64,000 nt of DNA from NCBI GenBank assembly GCA_001695595.3, contig MBPM02000043.1, forward strand, positions 186,001 through 250,000. Direction: 5' to 3'. The DNA comes from Plasmopara viticola (taxonomy: Eukaryota > Oomycota > Peronosporomycetes > Peronosporales > Peronosporaceae). The notes under the pieces are model-generated. The model made no database searches and was not told the origin of the DNA. It saw only the letters and a list, made by a program, of their open reading frames with translations. Positions 53,201 through 64,000 of the stretch are shown here, piece after piece (within the stretch, counting starts at the first letter, position 1; the number at the start of each line of letters is the position of its first letter). The translations under genes were made by a program, and so were the position numbers.

Positions 53201-55470
53201 TGACTACTTGATAGCTGCAAACACTTTTGCGGATGCGAGAGCGAGAGATTGCGTGTCAATACGATGTCACATGGAAAGTTGTTGCTGTATTGTACTTTGA
53301 TAGAGTTTACCCTGATTATTCTTTGGGTGTTCAGTGCTTCCAACAACGTCTGGACTGTTTGGTGAATAAGAGAAATCAGCCTCATCGTGAGTCGAGCATA
53401 CATATAACAGAAAGTTGGAGCTGGTGATATGTTCCAAGCTTTCCTTGCTTCAGGGTGCTAAAAGCATTAGCTACGTCTTCAAAGCTTGTAGTGAAGCAGG
53501 TTGACATTTCAGAGTCAAAGCTTAAAAACCAATAGAAGGAAGGGGAAAAACTTCGTAACCAAGTTGGTCAAGCCCATCGCATCTTTTTGAATGCTAAGAG
53601 CTAAAATTGTCAGGGATGCTTAAGTGGAAAAATCTTTCCACACAGTACTTTGTGATGTTGTTTTGTACATCAGGTCTGCAGATAAAAAAATCATCTGCCA
53701 GTCCAGGATCATTATTCAGGAAAATGGCTTCGAAGTACAACACGCGAAGTCATGTCAGAATATTCTGGTAGATATTAAAGTCACTCAATTAGTTCGTCTT
53801 TAATGTGTGTGATGCAGATGAACGCCGATGAGCCCGTCGGTGTGGGATGCACAAGCTCTAAAGATTACTGTGTACCTCGTCGTATGTGGCAGTGTTGCGT
53901 ACGGCAAACAAAATGCAAAAACATCGAAAAAGATATTTAACTTGAAGGCATGTCTGCTGCACTACAATACAATACAATCTGACTACTTGACAGCTGCAAA
54001 TACTTTTGCGGATGCGAGAGCGAGAGATTGCGTGTCAATACGATGTTACATGGAAAATTGTTGCTGTATTGTACTTTGATAGAGTTTACCCTGATTGTTC
54101 TTTGGGTGTTCAGTGCTTCCAACAATGTCTGGACTGTTTGGTGAATAAGAGAAATCAGCCTCATCGTGAGTCGAGCATACATATAACAGAAAGTTGGAGC
54201 TGGTGATATGTTTCAAGCTTTTTTTTGCTTCAGGGTGCTAAAAGCATTAGCTACGTCTTCAAAGCTTGTAGTGAAGCAGGTTGACATTTCAGAGTCAAAG
54301 CTTAAAAACCAATAGAAGGAAGTGGAAAAACTTCGTAGCCAAGTTGGTCAAGCCCATCGCATCTTTTTGAATGCTAAGAGCTAAAAATGTCAGGGATGCT
54401 TAAGTGGAAATCCCTTTCCACACAGTACTTTGTGATGTTGTTTTGTACATCAGGTCTGCAGATAAAAAAATCATCTGCCAGTCCAGGATCATTATTCAGG
54501 AAAATGGCTTCGAAGTACAACACGCGAAGTCATGTCAGAATATTCTGGTAGATATTAAAGTCACTCAATTAGTTCGTCTTTAATGTGTGTGATGCAGATG
54601 AACGCCGATGAGCCCGTCGGTGTGGGATGCACAAGCTCTAAAGATTACTGTGTACCTCGTCGTATGTGGCAGTGTTGCGTACGGCAAACAAAATGCAAAA
54701 ACATCGAAAAAGATATTTAACTTGAAGGCATGTCTGCTGCACTACAATACAATACAATCTGACTACTTGACAGCTGCAAATACTTTTGCGGATGCGAGAG
54801 CGAGAGATTGCGTGTCAATACGATGTTACATGGAAAATTGTTGCTGTATTGTACTTTGATAGAGTTTACCCTGATTGTTCTTTGGGTGTTCAGTGCTTCC
54901 AACAATGTCTGGACTGTTTGGTGAATAAGAGAAATCAGCCTCATCGTGAGTCGAGCATACATATAACAGAAAGTTGGAGCTGGTGATATGTTTCAAGCTT
55001 TTTTTTGCTTCAGGGTGCTAAAAGCATTAGCTACGTCTTCAAAGCTTGTAGTGAAGCAGGTTGACATTTCAGAGTCAAAGCTTAAAAACCAATAGAAGGA
55101 AGTGGAAAAACTTCGTAGCCAAGTTGGTCAAGCCCATCGCATCTTTTTGAATGCTAAGAGCTAAAAATGTCAGGGATGCTTAAGTGGAAATCCCTTTCCA
55201 CACAGTACTTTGTGATGTTGTTTTGTACATCAGGTCTGCAGATAAAAAAATCATCTGCCAGTCCAGGATCATTATTCAGGAAAATGGCTTCGAAGTACAA
55301 CACGCGAAGTCATGTCAGAATATTCTGGTAGAAATTAAAGTCACTCGATTAGTTCGTCTTCAATGTGTGTGATGCAGATGAACGCCGATGAGTCCGTCGG
55401 TGTGGGATGTACAAACTCTAAAGATTACTGTGTACCATGTCGTGTAGCGTACGGGAAACAGAATGCAAAA
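53201..55470 (+). pseudogene. Three tandem C1q-like family pseudogenes
   Basis: Each unit carries, in order, the exon-2 remnant (ANTFADARARDCVSI), the cysteine-rich segment (SLGVQCFQQ(C/R)LDCLVNKR), a frameshift after ESWSW, coiled-coil traces (ISESKLKNQ, stop, KLRSQVGQAHRIFLNAKS) and C1q-like strands in other frames (SRIIIQENGFEVQHAKSCQN). Exon 1 is missing from each. The same stop and frameshifts occur in all three, so the parent unit was already dead before it was triplicated. Confidence 0.8.
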
Positions 55471-55539
55471 AGATCGAAAAAGATATAAAACTTGAAGGCA
55501 TGTCTGTTGTGTATCTTACTTTAATGGATGTTGTTCTTG
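53201..55539 (+). repeat. Tandem triplication of a ~780-bp unit
   Basis: Units start with tgactacttg at 53,201, 53,980 and 54,760 (779, 780 and about 780 bp). Units 2 and 3 are almost identical over most of their length; unit 1 differs a little more (for example cgatgtcacatgg versus cgatgttacatgg), and the end of unit 3 (after about 55,330) diverges. Each unit contains a broken C1q-like gene copy. Confidence 0.92.
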
Positions 55540-55685
55540 CAACGACATATAAATAGGAACCCGAGCCAGAAAGAAGGTTGAATTTCTTATTTACGCTTCA
55601 AATTACTCGACTCGCAGCTAAATCAATGAAGAAAAGCTTAATCAATGCCTTCTTTTTCACAAATAAAGGATAGGTACTGGCTAAG
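55540..55685. other. Spacer between tandem array and tyrosinase pseudogene
   Basis: Corresponds to 7,640-7,787 downstream of the intact tyrosinase gene (shared cttcaaattactcg(a/c)ctcgcagcta), which confirms block-wise duplication. Confidence 0.6.
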
Positions 55686-55689
55686 CATC

Positions 55690-56650
55690 ATCCAACACGT
55701 AGTCACTCTCGCTCTTTCTCCATTCGAACTCAAGTTTCAGTTGACTCAATGCCTTCATGAAATCCGACATTTGTCTCCTTCTTCTCGTACGCGGAACGAG
55801 GTAGGAAACAAGTAGCATTGGCTTGCCACTTTGGAATCCCAATGAATCTATCGCCCGAGTTTAAATGTTGCAAGATGGTGTAACAACGAGGATGACCTTC
55901 AACGCCAAAGTCGATTCGAGAAAGATTCCAGTAGTCGAGCACGCTACCGAGACGATCTTGTTAGTATTAGCACATGACTGTCTCCATTTGTTCCTTGGCC
56001 GCTGTCTCTCAGTACCCAACAATTCGAGCTGTTTCATACACCGCAATGTTTCAGCGCTTGACTTGTCTATCGTAAGCACATCCTGGCTCAAGAATTGGAT
56101 AGAGATGCTCCATCTTGCCTTGTCCTTTCACGTGACATTCATTGGCTAACAATGACGCGGCTGCAGACACTTGAGTAGATGCCCAATATTTTGTGAGAAA
56201 AAGTCGCGAGCCAGCCCTCATTGTATACGTATACTTATAATTTTCAAGATCTTTGGCATTAACGTAATCAACATAGGTCGTCGGCAAATCTCTAATATCC
56301 CGGTAGAGGATATTCTTGGGATCTTGCCAGACATTGACAACCGTCTTTTCCTCAAATACTAATGTTGGCTTTTGTCGAGCTGTTATCTGAAGTTCGTTTC
56401 GTGCAAGTTTGAATCCAAAGCGAGTCATTTCGCTTTGCGCTGGTCGAAAGCAAGATATTGTCACCACCCACCTGACATTTAAGGTGGACAATTTGCAACA
56501 AATCGATCAGTGAATTAGTAGAAGACTCAAAGTACGCCATGACATCTCCAAGGGTGCTATAAATCGTGTCCAGTACATTGCACTCCTTGTCAGACAATCA
56601 AATCACCGATTTTGAATAAGTACACTCCTTAATTTGCACCCCACGCTCGA
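55690..56650 (-). pseudogene. Tyrosinase pseudogene (exon 2 only)
   Basis: This is the counterpart of exon 2 of the gene at 7,788-9,478, broken into at least three frames (55,730-55,942; 55,861-56,091; 56,051-56,597). The segment that should carry the final CuB histidines is shortened: FESSTNSLIDLLQ replaces FESPADPIFYLHHALIDLLQ, so the HH pair is gone. The intron-like region and a few bases of exon 1 (ccccacgctcgacttg at 56,640) are still present; the rest of exon 1, with the signal peptide and CuA, is absent. Confidence 0.9.
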
Positions 56651-56659
56651 CTTGAAGAT

Positions 56660-57115
56660 GTAGATTGGGACGCTTTTCACATTAGTGCCGGCGATGTCAA
56701 AACGTCAAAAAAGCGCGCCTGAACATGCCGCTCGAGCAGATCGTGGACAATACTATGATTGCGATAAACAGCTGTGCTAATATTGTTCCAAAGGCATGGA
56801 ACGGCGTGCAGTCAATCAGTTTAAAGCTTGCGGAATCGGTGGCGCTACCTGTATACAATGCGTTGGCCTTGCTCGCCAAACTACCACCAGTTGGCAAGAC
56901 TGCCAATTTGAAATAGAGCGGAATTTCTTGCGGTAGCTGAAAATAAAGAGGCAAATGCAGCAACCACAAAGCTGCAGAAGAAGCCAACAAAAAAGGCGGC
57001 GGTCTTCAAGGTTAAGAAGTCGAAGGTAGACGATGACTTGATTGAATAGGTTGCTCAGAAAGAGAGCGAGAAGACGACGAAAGAAAGACGACTTGAATGA
57101 AGAAAAAAAGGGTCA
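56660..57115 (+). pseudogene. RSL1D1-like pseudogene fragment (C-terminal half)
   Basis: Matches the intact gene from about 11,430 to 11,893: MPLEQIVDNTMIAINSCANI, GVQSISLKLAESVALPVYNA, then a stop (NLK followed by TAG at 56,917) and further indels in the lysine-rich tail. The first half of the gene, the enoyl-CoA reductase and tyrosinase exon 1 are all missing, so the copy is fused directly to the tyrosinase pseudogene. Confidence 0.9.
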
Positions 57116-57129
57116 GCAAAACCTTCTTT

Positions 57130-59680
57130 TATTGACGTTAGGGCATCTTTGGAGGGAGGTTTTCGACATTTCGCCAGCCAATATACAAATTTGTAACGAA
57201 ATTTTTTCTACCTGTAAAAAGGAGCTAATAAGAAAATTTTTTGTTCAATTTGCCTTGCATCTATACATATATATACCATCGTGCATACACGCTCTCATTC
57301 TTTATCAGTGACTTGTTCCAACAGTCTAAAACTAGACACTACCATGATACTTATAAAATATTAATAAAAATGTTACATACTTGGTACTTAATTCGTTTCC
57401 AGCCAGCATTGCAAACAGAAGTAGACACAACAGCGAAGAATATACGCTCGTGCCAAATAAATACTACGCACATTTGATGCGATTAATGGCATATCTTAAA
57501 ATATATATATATATAAAGCCGAGATTTTATGTGAAAGCTGGCTTCTCGTCATGGGTTCCATATGTCATATATACCAGTATGCACCATACTTTTCAATTTA
57601 ACTCCCCTGCGCACTCGCTCAGACAACACTTGTGAATTCGCTTAAGCCCCGTTTGTTTCATGTCCTTTGCTCCAAGCCTCTCGCTGCGGTCCCAACTCTA
57701 TTACAACGTTTTTTTTGCTTCCGCGCCTTTCCACCCCCTGCCACCGTAGCTCGCTGGACTACTTGCCTTCGATGACAAGTCGTCGTCACTTTTGCTTCAA
57801 CTATTTGACATCCTATCGCGCCTCGTCTACTTACTCCTTTGATGTTTTCTGATATTCACTGCCTAGTGTGGTCCGGTGGAGTACTTCTTCGCAATGAATT
57901 GCACTTATAGTAAGTCGTACATGTCGCCCAACACATCTTACAGTAGAGGCTCTCTTTGTTTGCGTGAATTCAAATTCTCCAGAGCTGACCTTGTAAATCT
58001 TACTGCAGACAGCAATTCGCGTAGGACTTCATCAGTGGACCGTTTAAAATAATTATTGTAATGCCACGCCCTACGTCTAGCCGCTCTGAGCCATCGTCAG
58101 CTACCAGGAATTTATTGCTAGAGACTAGCGAGTCTGAAATCGCGTTTTTCAAATTTTGGATTTTCCAGCTGAATGCGCTAAAGCTGGCGGCAAACTAGGC
58201 TACCGTAGCAGAGATGTGCATGTAGATTTCGTGTCCACACGCTATTGAGTGTAAGCATCTCGCTGAAGTTCTGATTTCAAACAATTCCAAATGCAGGATA
58301 CGGTTTGCGTGCTCTGCTTATGACACTGTGTCAAAGCTTAGCCAACTTAAGGTTAATGTTTCGGTACCCAACTTTTAATCGCACATTTCTTGAAATAAAG
58401 CTTTCGCCACTTCGTTGATATGGTCCGCCTTCCTGACAACGTAACGGATATACATCCTTTGGTATTCAAATCATAGTACGCCACCTATGTTTGTCTTTCC
58501 CGCATTCATGCAAAGCGGTCTCTCCTCGCCGGAGCGCAAGTAAAATTTGGACATGATATAGCGCCAGCTGTTTAGTAATATCTTTGCAATGTCATCTTCG
58601 AGTAAATAAGATTTTCGTCGCCCGATGACGGCATAACAAAACTTCGACCTTAATTCGTCAGCCAACAAGCTGAACGTGATAAATTTGTAACATCACCCTC
58701 AATTCGCATCCACCAAGAATAGGCTGTGCAAATTCAGCTACCAAGTAGGATTTCGGATCCCGTATCCAAAGGTGACATCCCAGCTGTCTCGTCTGGGTCT
58801 ACTTCGTGCCATCGCACATACATCCGTGATTTTTTTTTGTAATCCTTAAATGTCTTTAATATGGCTACTCTAGCGTCATTAAATCCTTTTACAATTTTAC
58901 GTCCCTTCTTCAACAATTGACGTGGGAGGATCTGCCACCACGTATGAACTATGATGCAAGTGACGTTAATTCCACTCTAACGAAAATTGGCGCTAAGAAA
59001 TAGAGGTTGAAAATCTCCTTTAACTGTAGCAAAACCAAACGCACTTTGATGGGCAAAAGCACCCTATAATCGGGATGCTTTCTACGGTCATTCGGGTGCT
59101 GTTCTGGACGCTACTACAGTGCTCTTCAATGATTTATTGCATCGGAAGTAGTCTACTACGGTTTAAAGAGTTGGCAGTTTATCCTTGAACTTTCTGTCGA
59201 AGATCCCGATAGGGCTTGCCTTGAAAGTACTCTCGTCGTAGCTTCCACGCCAGCGTACATCGTCAAAGTGACTCAAATTGCTTTAATTTACGATGCAAGC
59301 GTCGGAAGTAGTCTACTATGGTTTAAAGATTTGGCACTTTATCCTTGAACTTTTCGTCGAAGAACTCGATAGAGCTTGCCTTGAAAGTACTCTCGTCGTA
59401 GCTTCCACGCCAGCGTACATCGCCGAAGTATCTCAAATTGCTTTAAACTTCGATGTAAGAAATTTACTACTTTGGATACGCCGACTCTTCTTTACTTGGC
59501 TTAGCAGACCGCCGTCCACCTGGAAAATTAGCCACGATCAAAGCTCACATAGCTTTTATGATAAAGGTCATGCACTGTTTCTTCTCATCTCTTATTTTTA
59601 CCTTATTCTACGGTCATTAACATCGTCAGAAATGTTTTCATGTCGGGTCATTTCGTCTTAGACCTTCTTGTCTTGACGGG
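57130..59680 (+). mobile_element. LINE 5' portion and ORF1-like remnant, copy 3
   Basis: Starts with the ggcatctttgg...gaggttttcg block shared with 18,825 and 45,540. An ORF1-like start is visible at 58,061 (MPRPTSSRSEPSSATRNLLL, then ETSESEIAF), soon broken. A further conserved piece at 59,293-59,661 (VVYYGLKIWHFILELF; ACLESTLVVASTPAYIAEVS) is the same protein part as the remnant near 20,550-20,690. No reverse-transcriptase motif is seen in this copy, so it ends before ORF2 or has lost it. Confidence 0.6.
59139..59458 (+). repeat. 160-bp tandem duplication within the ORF1-like remnant
   Basis: gc(a/g)tcggaagtagtctacta begins at 59,139 and again at 59,299. Both 160-bp units encode versions of the FILE(L/F)...ACLESTLVVASTPAYI segment. 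The first is frameshifted relative to the second. Confidence 0.85.
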
Positions 59681-59689
59681 TAAAATTTG

Positions 59690-60185
59690 TTATGGCTTGC
59701 CCTCGATCGATGAAGTCGTGTCGCCTTCATTATATCTAACATGAGGCGTCTTCGCTGTCTTAACGCTGAACGAGTGTTTGCAAGCGCTTCTTTTTGATAA
59801 GAAACAGCTTTCTCTGTGGAGAAGCCTTGACAGAATGATGTTAGTGCACCTGGTGGTTGTTGTATCTGGGATATTCCAATTGATATCATATTGGACTTAG
59901 TTTCTGCCTAAATTACTGAGTTAAATTTGGTGCTAATACATAACTATAGGAAGAAATGAAACTAGGAAAGCATTGCAATTAATAAACCAGTCTTTAATCT
60001 ACATTTCTTGCGCTTGTCCCCTTAAAATCGGAGATAAATGACGACGGCTTTGGCCGGAAGATCTTAAACTTATCTGCTGGTTTCCTTTGTGCAGGACCCG
60101 CTGTCCTGCATATATTGTTCCTTCTACCTCTAATTTTTGATTATCCACTTTGGCAGGGGCCTACAATTGCACAGCCACATCTGTT
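59690..60185. repeat. Effector 3'-flank module, copy near 59.9 kb
   Basis: Corresponds to 13,850-14,330 (shared tgaggcgtcttcgctgtc, ccttctacctctaatttttg). No effector gene adjoins this copy within the window. Confidence 0.55.
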
Positions 60186-60189
60186 ATTC

Positions 60190-60515
60190 ATCGGAAAAGG
60201 TTGGGGTGACGCCTTCCTTCCAGCGCGGGGGCTAAATGCTCGCGCGCTTCGGGCAGGTGCTCTCGGGCATCTGCAGGTCTCTAACGAGTCTCACCCTCGA
60301 CGCGACGGTCTCCAGCACTAGGGCGCCACCTGGGCTCTTACCAAGTCAGAATTACACAAAATAATGGAAGACCCTCACGGCCTCGGTGCTGGCTGCACTG
60401 CCCGCCGAACGAGACCCGACGTATGCGGACACCACTCTATGCCGTGGACTAGCCATAGAGCCTAGCACGTGCATAACTTGGCAACGCGATAACGTAATAC
60501 AATACAATACAATTG
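60190..60515 (+). mobile_element. Short LINE-derived non-autonomous element, copy 2
   Basis: The same internally deleted structure as 1,679-2,001: a 5' leader (ggaaaaggttggggtgacgcc), the WALTKSEL junction at about 60,325-60,350, then the LINE 3' end and a tail of aatac repeats at 60,496-60,512. No target-site duplication is visible on the right. The DDE-like transposon begins about 30 bp further on, and may have removed or separated it. Confidence 0.85.
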
Positions 60516-60542
60516 ACCCGAATCGCGCGCGGCGCGACACAC

Positions 60543-63500
60543 TTCCTCTTCCGACTCAGCAACAGCGGCCAAGCCGCTCAGCCTGATGGCGCCGCCCATC
60601 TGTACTCACCAGAATGGGCGGTGCCCCGTGTGTGGCGAGTGCAAGCGCTGCGGATGCGACCACGACGGTGGTTCTGTAGCTGTCAAGTTGGCGCGGAAGA
60701 GAGGCCAACGCGGCCCATCGAAGAATGTCCCCGAGAGCAAGCGCCCAAGACGCTCGTGTGTCGACAACGTGGATGGCGACCTCTTTGAATCACACCTCAA
60801 GCTCAAGCCAATCCCTGCCCGAAAGGAAAGTACCCCTTGCCGGTACCGCTTTCTGAGCCCACACCCATATTTACGTCTCTCGAAAAACCTGGCGATGTTT
60901 TGAGGCTTCTTAGTTATTCTCCAGAAACCATCGAATCCTGGTATGGGCACGCAGCCACAGCTGAGACTCGCGAGGATCCATCGTCTTGGATCAGTGAGCT
61001 TGACACGTCCAAGCGATTGGTCATCAAGACCGCAGCTCGCGCTGCAAAAGAAATCTGCGTGGCGCTGTGTGCAGGCAAGGAGAAAGCAGGAGGCGCATTA
61101 TGAACGCGGATCACGTCTACTGGTGGTGGCTGGCGGGACCCTGAGGGCGATGCCCAGGTCACAGTTTTCGAGACAATTGCGCGGTGCTATCAATTGACAA
61201 AGAAAGGATCCACGGAGAAGCGAGCTCTGCGGGCGTTTATTTCCTGTGCTCCACGCAGTACGATTGTTCAGCTTCGCGAGATTGTGCCATTACTGACATT
61301 GGCCCCAGGGTCGTTTTCAAGAGCTCGACAAGATCTCGAAAAGCTCACCAGTGGCCTCAGTCTTTACCGAACACCTCGGACCGTCCAGCGCCTTCCCCCA
61401 AGCATCGTCGATGCAGTACTCGCCTCCATATTCTGCCCGGACAAGGTTTCATTTCTTTCGTTGGGTGTGAAGAAAGTTCGAGTAAATGTCGTGGTAGTGG
61501 TTCTACCTGCTATCATGCGCAGACGAAATCGAGCATCTTTGTTCGAATCTTACCAACACGAGTCGTTGACGAGCCATCCCGAAGATGAAACTGTCTCGGT
61601 CTCTACAATTTATCACATCGCCAGTGCTGTGACTGCTGGTGACGCTCAAGAGCGAAGAGCCGTCGATTATGTCGTTGGATTTCTGGTGAATGACCAGTTC
61701 GACGTTCTCGAGTGCATGGTTGAGCGAACGATCACTGATCCTTCCGTGATGAAGAAACTTATCGTTGAGATTGAGTTCAACGCGGCTTATCTAAAGAACG
61801 GCTTTGACGCACGCATCAAGACTGCAGAACGACGATGTGCGCTTCATGATATCAAGTTTGGTCTCTCCGCCGGTTGAAGTCGCGTCTCGTGGCTGCTGCC
61901 GTTCGCTCGTTGGTGTTCACCGTGATCAACGACTGTGCACAGAAGTCCAAGTTGTTTCTTGGGCATCGCCTTCGCGTTGTAAATCAGCAACAGGCCATCG
62001 CAAACATTGTTGCTGGTATGATAAAACAGTGTACCCAGCAAGGGTCATCAGACGAAGCGCTTACCATTGTGGACTTTATTTGAAGCTGGAGCCTCTCTAT
62101 CATCGTGAGAAGACGGTGGATCATTATGGCAAGAGGGGTATGAGTTGGCATGGAGCCCTCGTTCAATACTTCGTAATGAATCCTAAAAGTCAGACCGCGG
62201 TCGACCAACGGCTGTACTACGACCACTTGTCGATGGCTGACACAAAGCGAGACAAAGAAGCTGTGGCGTCTGTGATCGAAGCTATTGTAGTGCGTCTGAA
62301 GGTTGACTTGCCGCACATCAAGAGGATCGTGTTTCAGTCCGAAAGTGCTGCTCCCTACCAAAACACGTTCATCCTACTCCTGCTTCCGCTGGTGTCGGCC
62401 ATTCACGGGATTCAAGTAACTCGCTTCGTGCACACTGAAACACAAGACGGCAAAAGCATCTTGGATGCGCATTTTGCCCGGGCGATGCAATTGTTGTTGG
62501 CTTGGGTGCGAGAAGGAAACGACTGCAAAACACCAACGCAAGCCGTCGTGGGTCTAACGAACCGAGGTGGGCTACGCAACTGTGTCGTTGAGTTGGTCAC
62601 GCATGATCGAGTTGCTGTTCAGAAGCTGGTGAGCGCAGTGGAAGTGATCGAGAAGGCTAAAGCGCCCAAACGACATTCAGTTCGATCTGCTGCATGGCGA
62701 GCTGTTGGGCTCAGCCACGGATGGGTACGCTGTATGCCCTCCTTTCACGATGACGGTGTACGAGTATTCGGGCATCGAAAGTGGACAAACGCTGCTATCG
62801 GTCAGTGTAGTCCCAAATGGAAGCGATCAGGAGCTCGTCTCGCAATCAGATTGCACCAGCGACACCATTCCACTTGAGGAAGACTATCGAGCCCCAATAA
62901 TTACGATGACATCGACCCTGATGATGTCGATGAGTATCTCGAGGATATGATTGACGAAGGGGAGAGGGGCGAAGGAGGGGATATGGACATTGAGGAATTG
63001 CCAGCGACGACACACAATGTCATCGATCCAGCAGTCTACTTCGGGCCACTTACAGGCGCGAAGATAGCAACTCAAGGGCAGATTTGCCAGCGGACTCGGC
63101 GATGGAATCGTACCTTAGAGGCGTCAACAACGATCGACTCGTCCGATGCCGACCTATCTGCTCGGGACGCTGTCTCGTATGCTGTTTTGCGTACACTCGA
63201 GATGCAGCGGATCGGTGATCTTACTGTGCGTGATCCAAGAACTGCATCACTCGTGACGGATGCAATCGGTGACAGTATTATCACGCAAGGGTTCAAATCG
63301 GGCTGGGGTATGCGGATGAAGAAAGGTTTCATGTATAAGAGGCGATATGCAGCTGAGTTAAGCGCAAAACTGTATGGCTATTTCTCCAAGGAGAACGGCG
63401 ACAGTCAGATAAGCTTGGCCCCGGAGGAATGCTTGAGATACTGCAGCACCATCATCCAGACCGATATGATCTCCCCAGCGAGAACGAAATCCGACAAGAA

Positions 63501-64000
63501 ATCGCAAAGTTTCGAATGAGTGTCAAGCCACGCGCTCCGACTTCGATTGTGCCTAGTTCATCAAGTGAGCAAAGTTCAGTGCGTCCTAGAGCTGCAGATG
63601 CGTTGTCCGAATCGTTGCTCGACCGTGTTCCAACCACAAAACCAAAGCATGCGCTCGCTGTGTATCGCTCCACGTGCAGTGAGGGTAAGCTATCAAACAG
63701 TCAGCAAAGTTCAAGGCAAAGTTCAGCAGTCTTAAGATTCGACGGAAGCAGACTCTTGATGTCTCGTAGGCAGTATTATACGTGTCATACACAAATATTG
63801 CATAAATTAATGGCGACTCTCGAAAAAATCATATCTTTTAACTGGCAGGCAAGTCAATCATAGGTTCGTGTGGCCTCTTCGAAGTCGCGTATCTCCACGA
63901 AAACTGCTCCGATTTCTACACAACCAGTACAAAGAGATTCCTGAGATTTCGACCAACGTAGCGGACGCTGGTTCTTTACTCGTTTCGCTTTTGCCAATTT
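60543..64000 (+). mobile_element. DDE-like DNA transposon, copy 2 (runs off the window)
   Basis: Homologous to 33,667-37,165 with very high nucleotide identity by eye. The left edge of homology is ttcctcttccgactcag at 60,543. The right end is outside the window, since homology continues to base 64,000. It lacks about 60 bp around 61,873 that copy 1 has (34,962-35,023), and has about 26 bp that copy 1 lacks near 61,390. Confidence 0.8.
60586..63870 (+). pseudogene. Transposase-like protein, frameshifted (copy 2)
   Basis: The same domain order as copy 1: cysteine cluster (60,586-60,903), middle part (61,194-61,877, longer and better preserved than in copy 1), core with YGKRGMSWHGALVQYF (from about 62,090), acidic segment and C-terminal part (62,947-63,519, open through the position where copy 1 has TAG), then a frame change to 63,863. 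Damage: the segment before the core is frameshifted right after IVDF (62,075-62,081), and the presumed catalytic motif reads SESAAPYQN instead of SDNAAPYQN. A long frame at 61,804-62,877 crosses several of these breaks, so it is a composite of correct and shifted sequence. Confidence 0.65.

Overview
The window looks like nuclear DNA of a plant-pathogenic oomycete, most likely a Peronosporales species (downy mildew or Phytophthora type). The basis is two long secreted proteins that pair a signal peptide with an EER motif and repeated WY-type alpha-helical units, very short introns (57-70 bp where they can be placed), and an AT-rich intergenic space full of decayed retroelements. The species cannot be named from the sequence alone.

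Layout. 1-2,043: no recognisable gene, plus a short LINE-derived element. 2,044-7,670: four copies of a family with a globular head, a coiled coil and a C1q-like tail, most of them broken, two of them forming a large inverted repeat. 7,788-11,893: a compact and apparently intact housekeeping island with a secreted tyrosinase (minus), a very-long-chain enoyl-CoA reductase (minus) and an RSL1D1/L1-domain nucleolar protein (plus). 11,900-15,400: decayed repeats. 15,417-17,438: effector 1 (minus). 17,440-24,900: effector upstream region and a degenerate LINE. 26,450-27,530: Ty3/Gypsy remnant. 27,800-31,870: nothing recognised. 31,870-38,600: an LTR-like repeat carrying a LINE insertion (32,254-33,413) and a 3.5 kb DDE-like transposon (33,667-37,220). 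42,088-44,136: effector 2 (minus). 45,500-49,600: copies of the earlier repeats. 50,988-52,450: effector 3, an inverted and truncated pseudogene. 52,600-57,110: a rearranged copy of the 6.6-11.9 kb island, containing a triplicated 780 bp unit, a tyrosinase pseudogene and a half RSL1D1 pseudogene. 57,140-60,180: LINE copy and effector-flank repeat. 60,190-64,000: a second short LINE-derived element abutting a second copy of the DDE-like transposon, which runs off the window.

The main story is segmental duplication. Effector blocks, the C1q-like/tyrosinase/RSL1D1 block and the LTR-like block each occur two or more times, and paralogous copies lacking the insertions allow the transposon boundaries to be read directly. 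Intact coding capacity is limited to about five genes: tyrosinase, enoyl-CoA reductase, RSL1D1 and two effectors. The rest is pseudogene or mobile DNA. Coordinates of degenerate repeats are approximate because homology was judged by eye.
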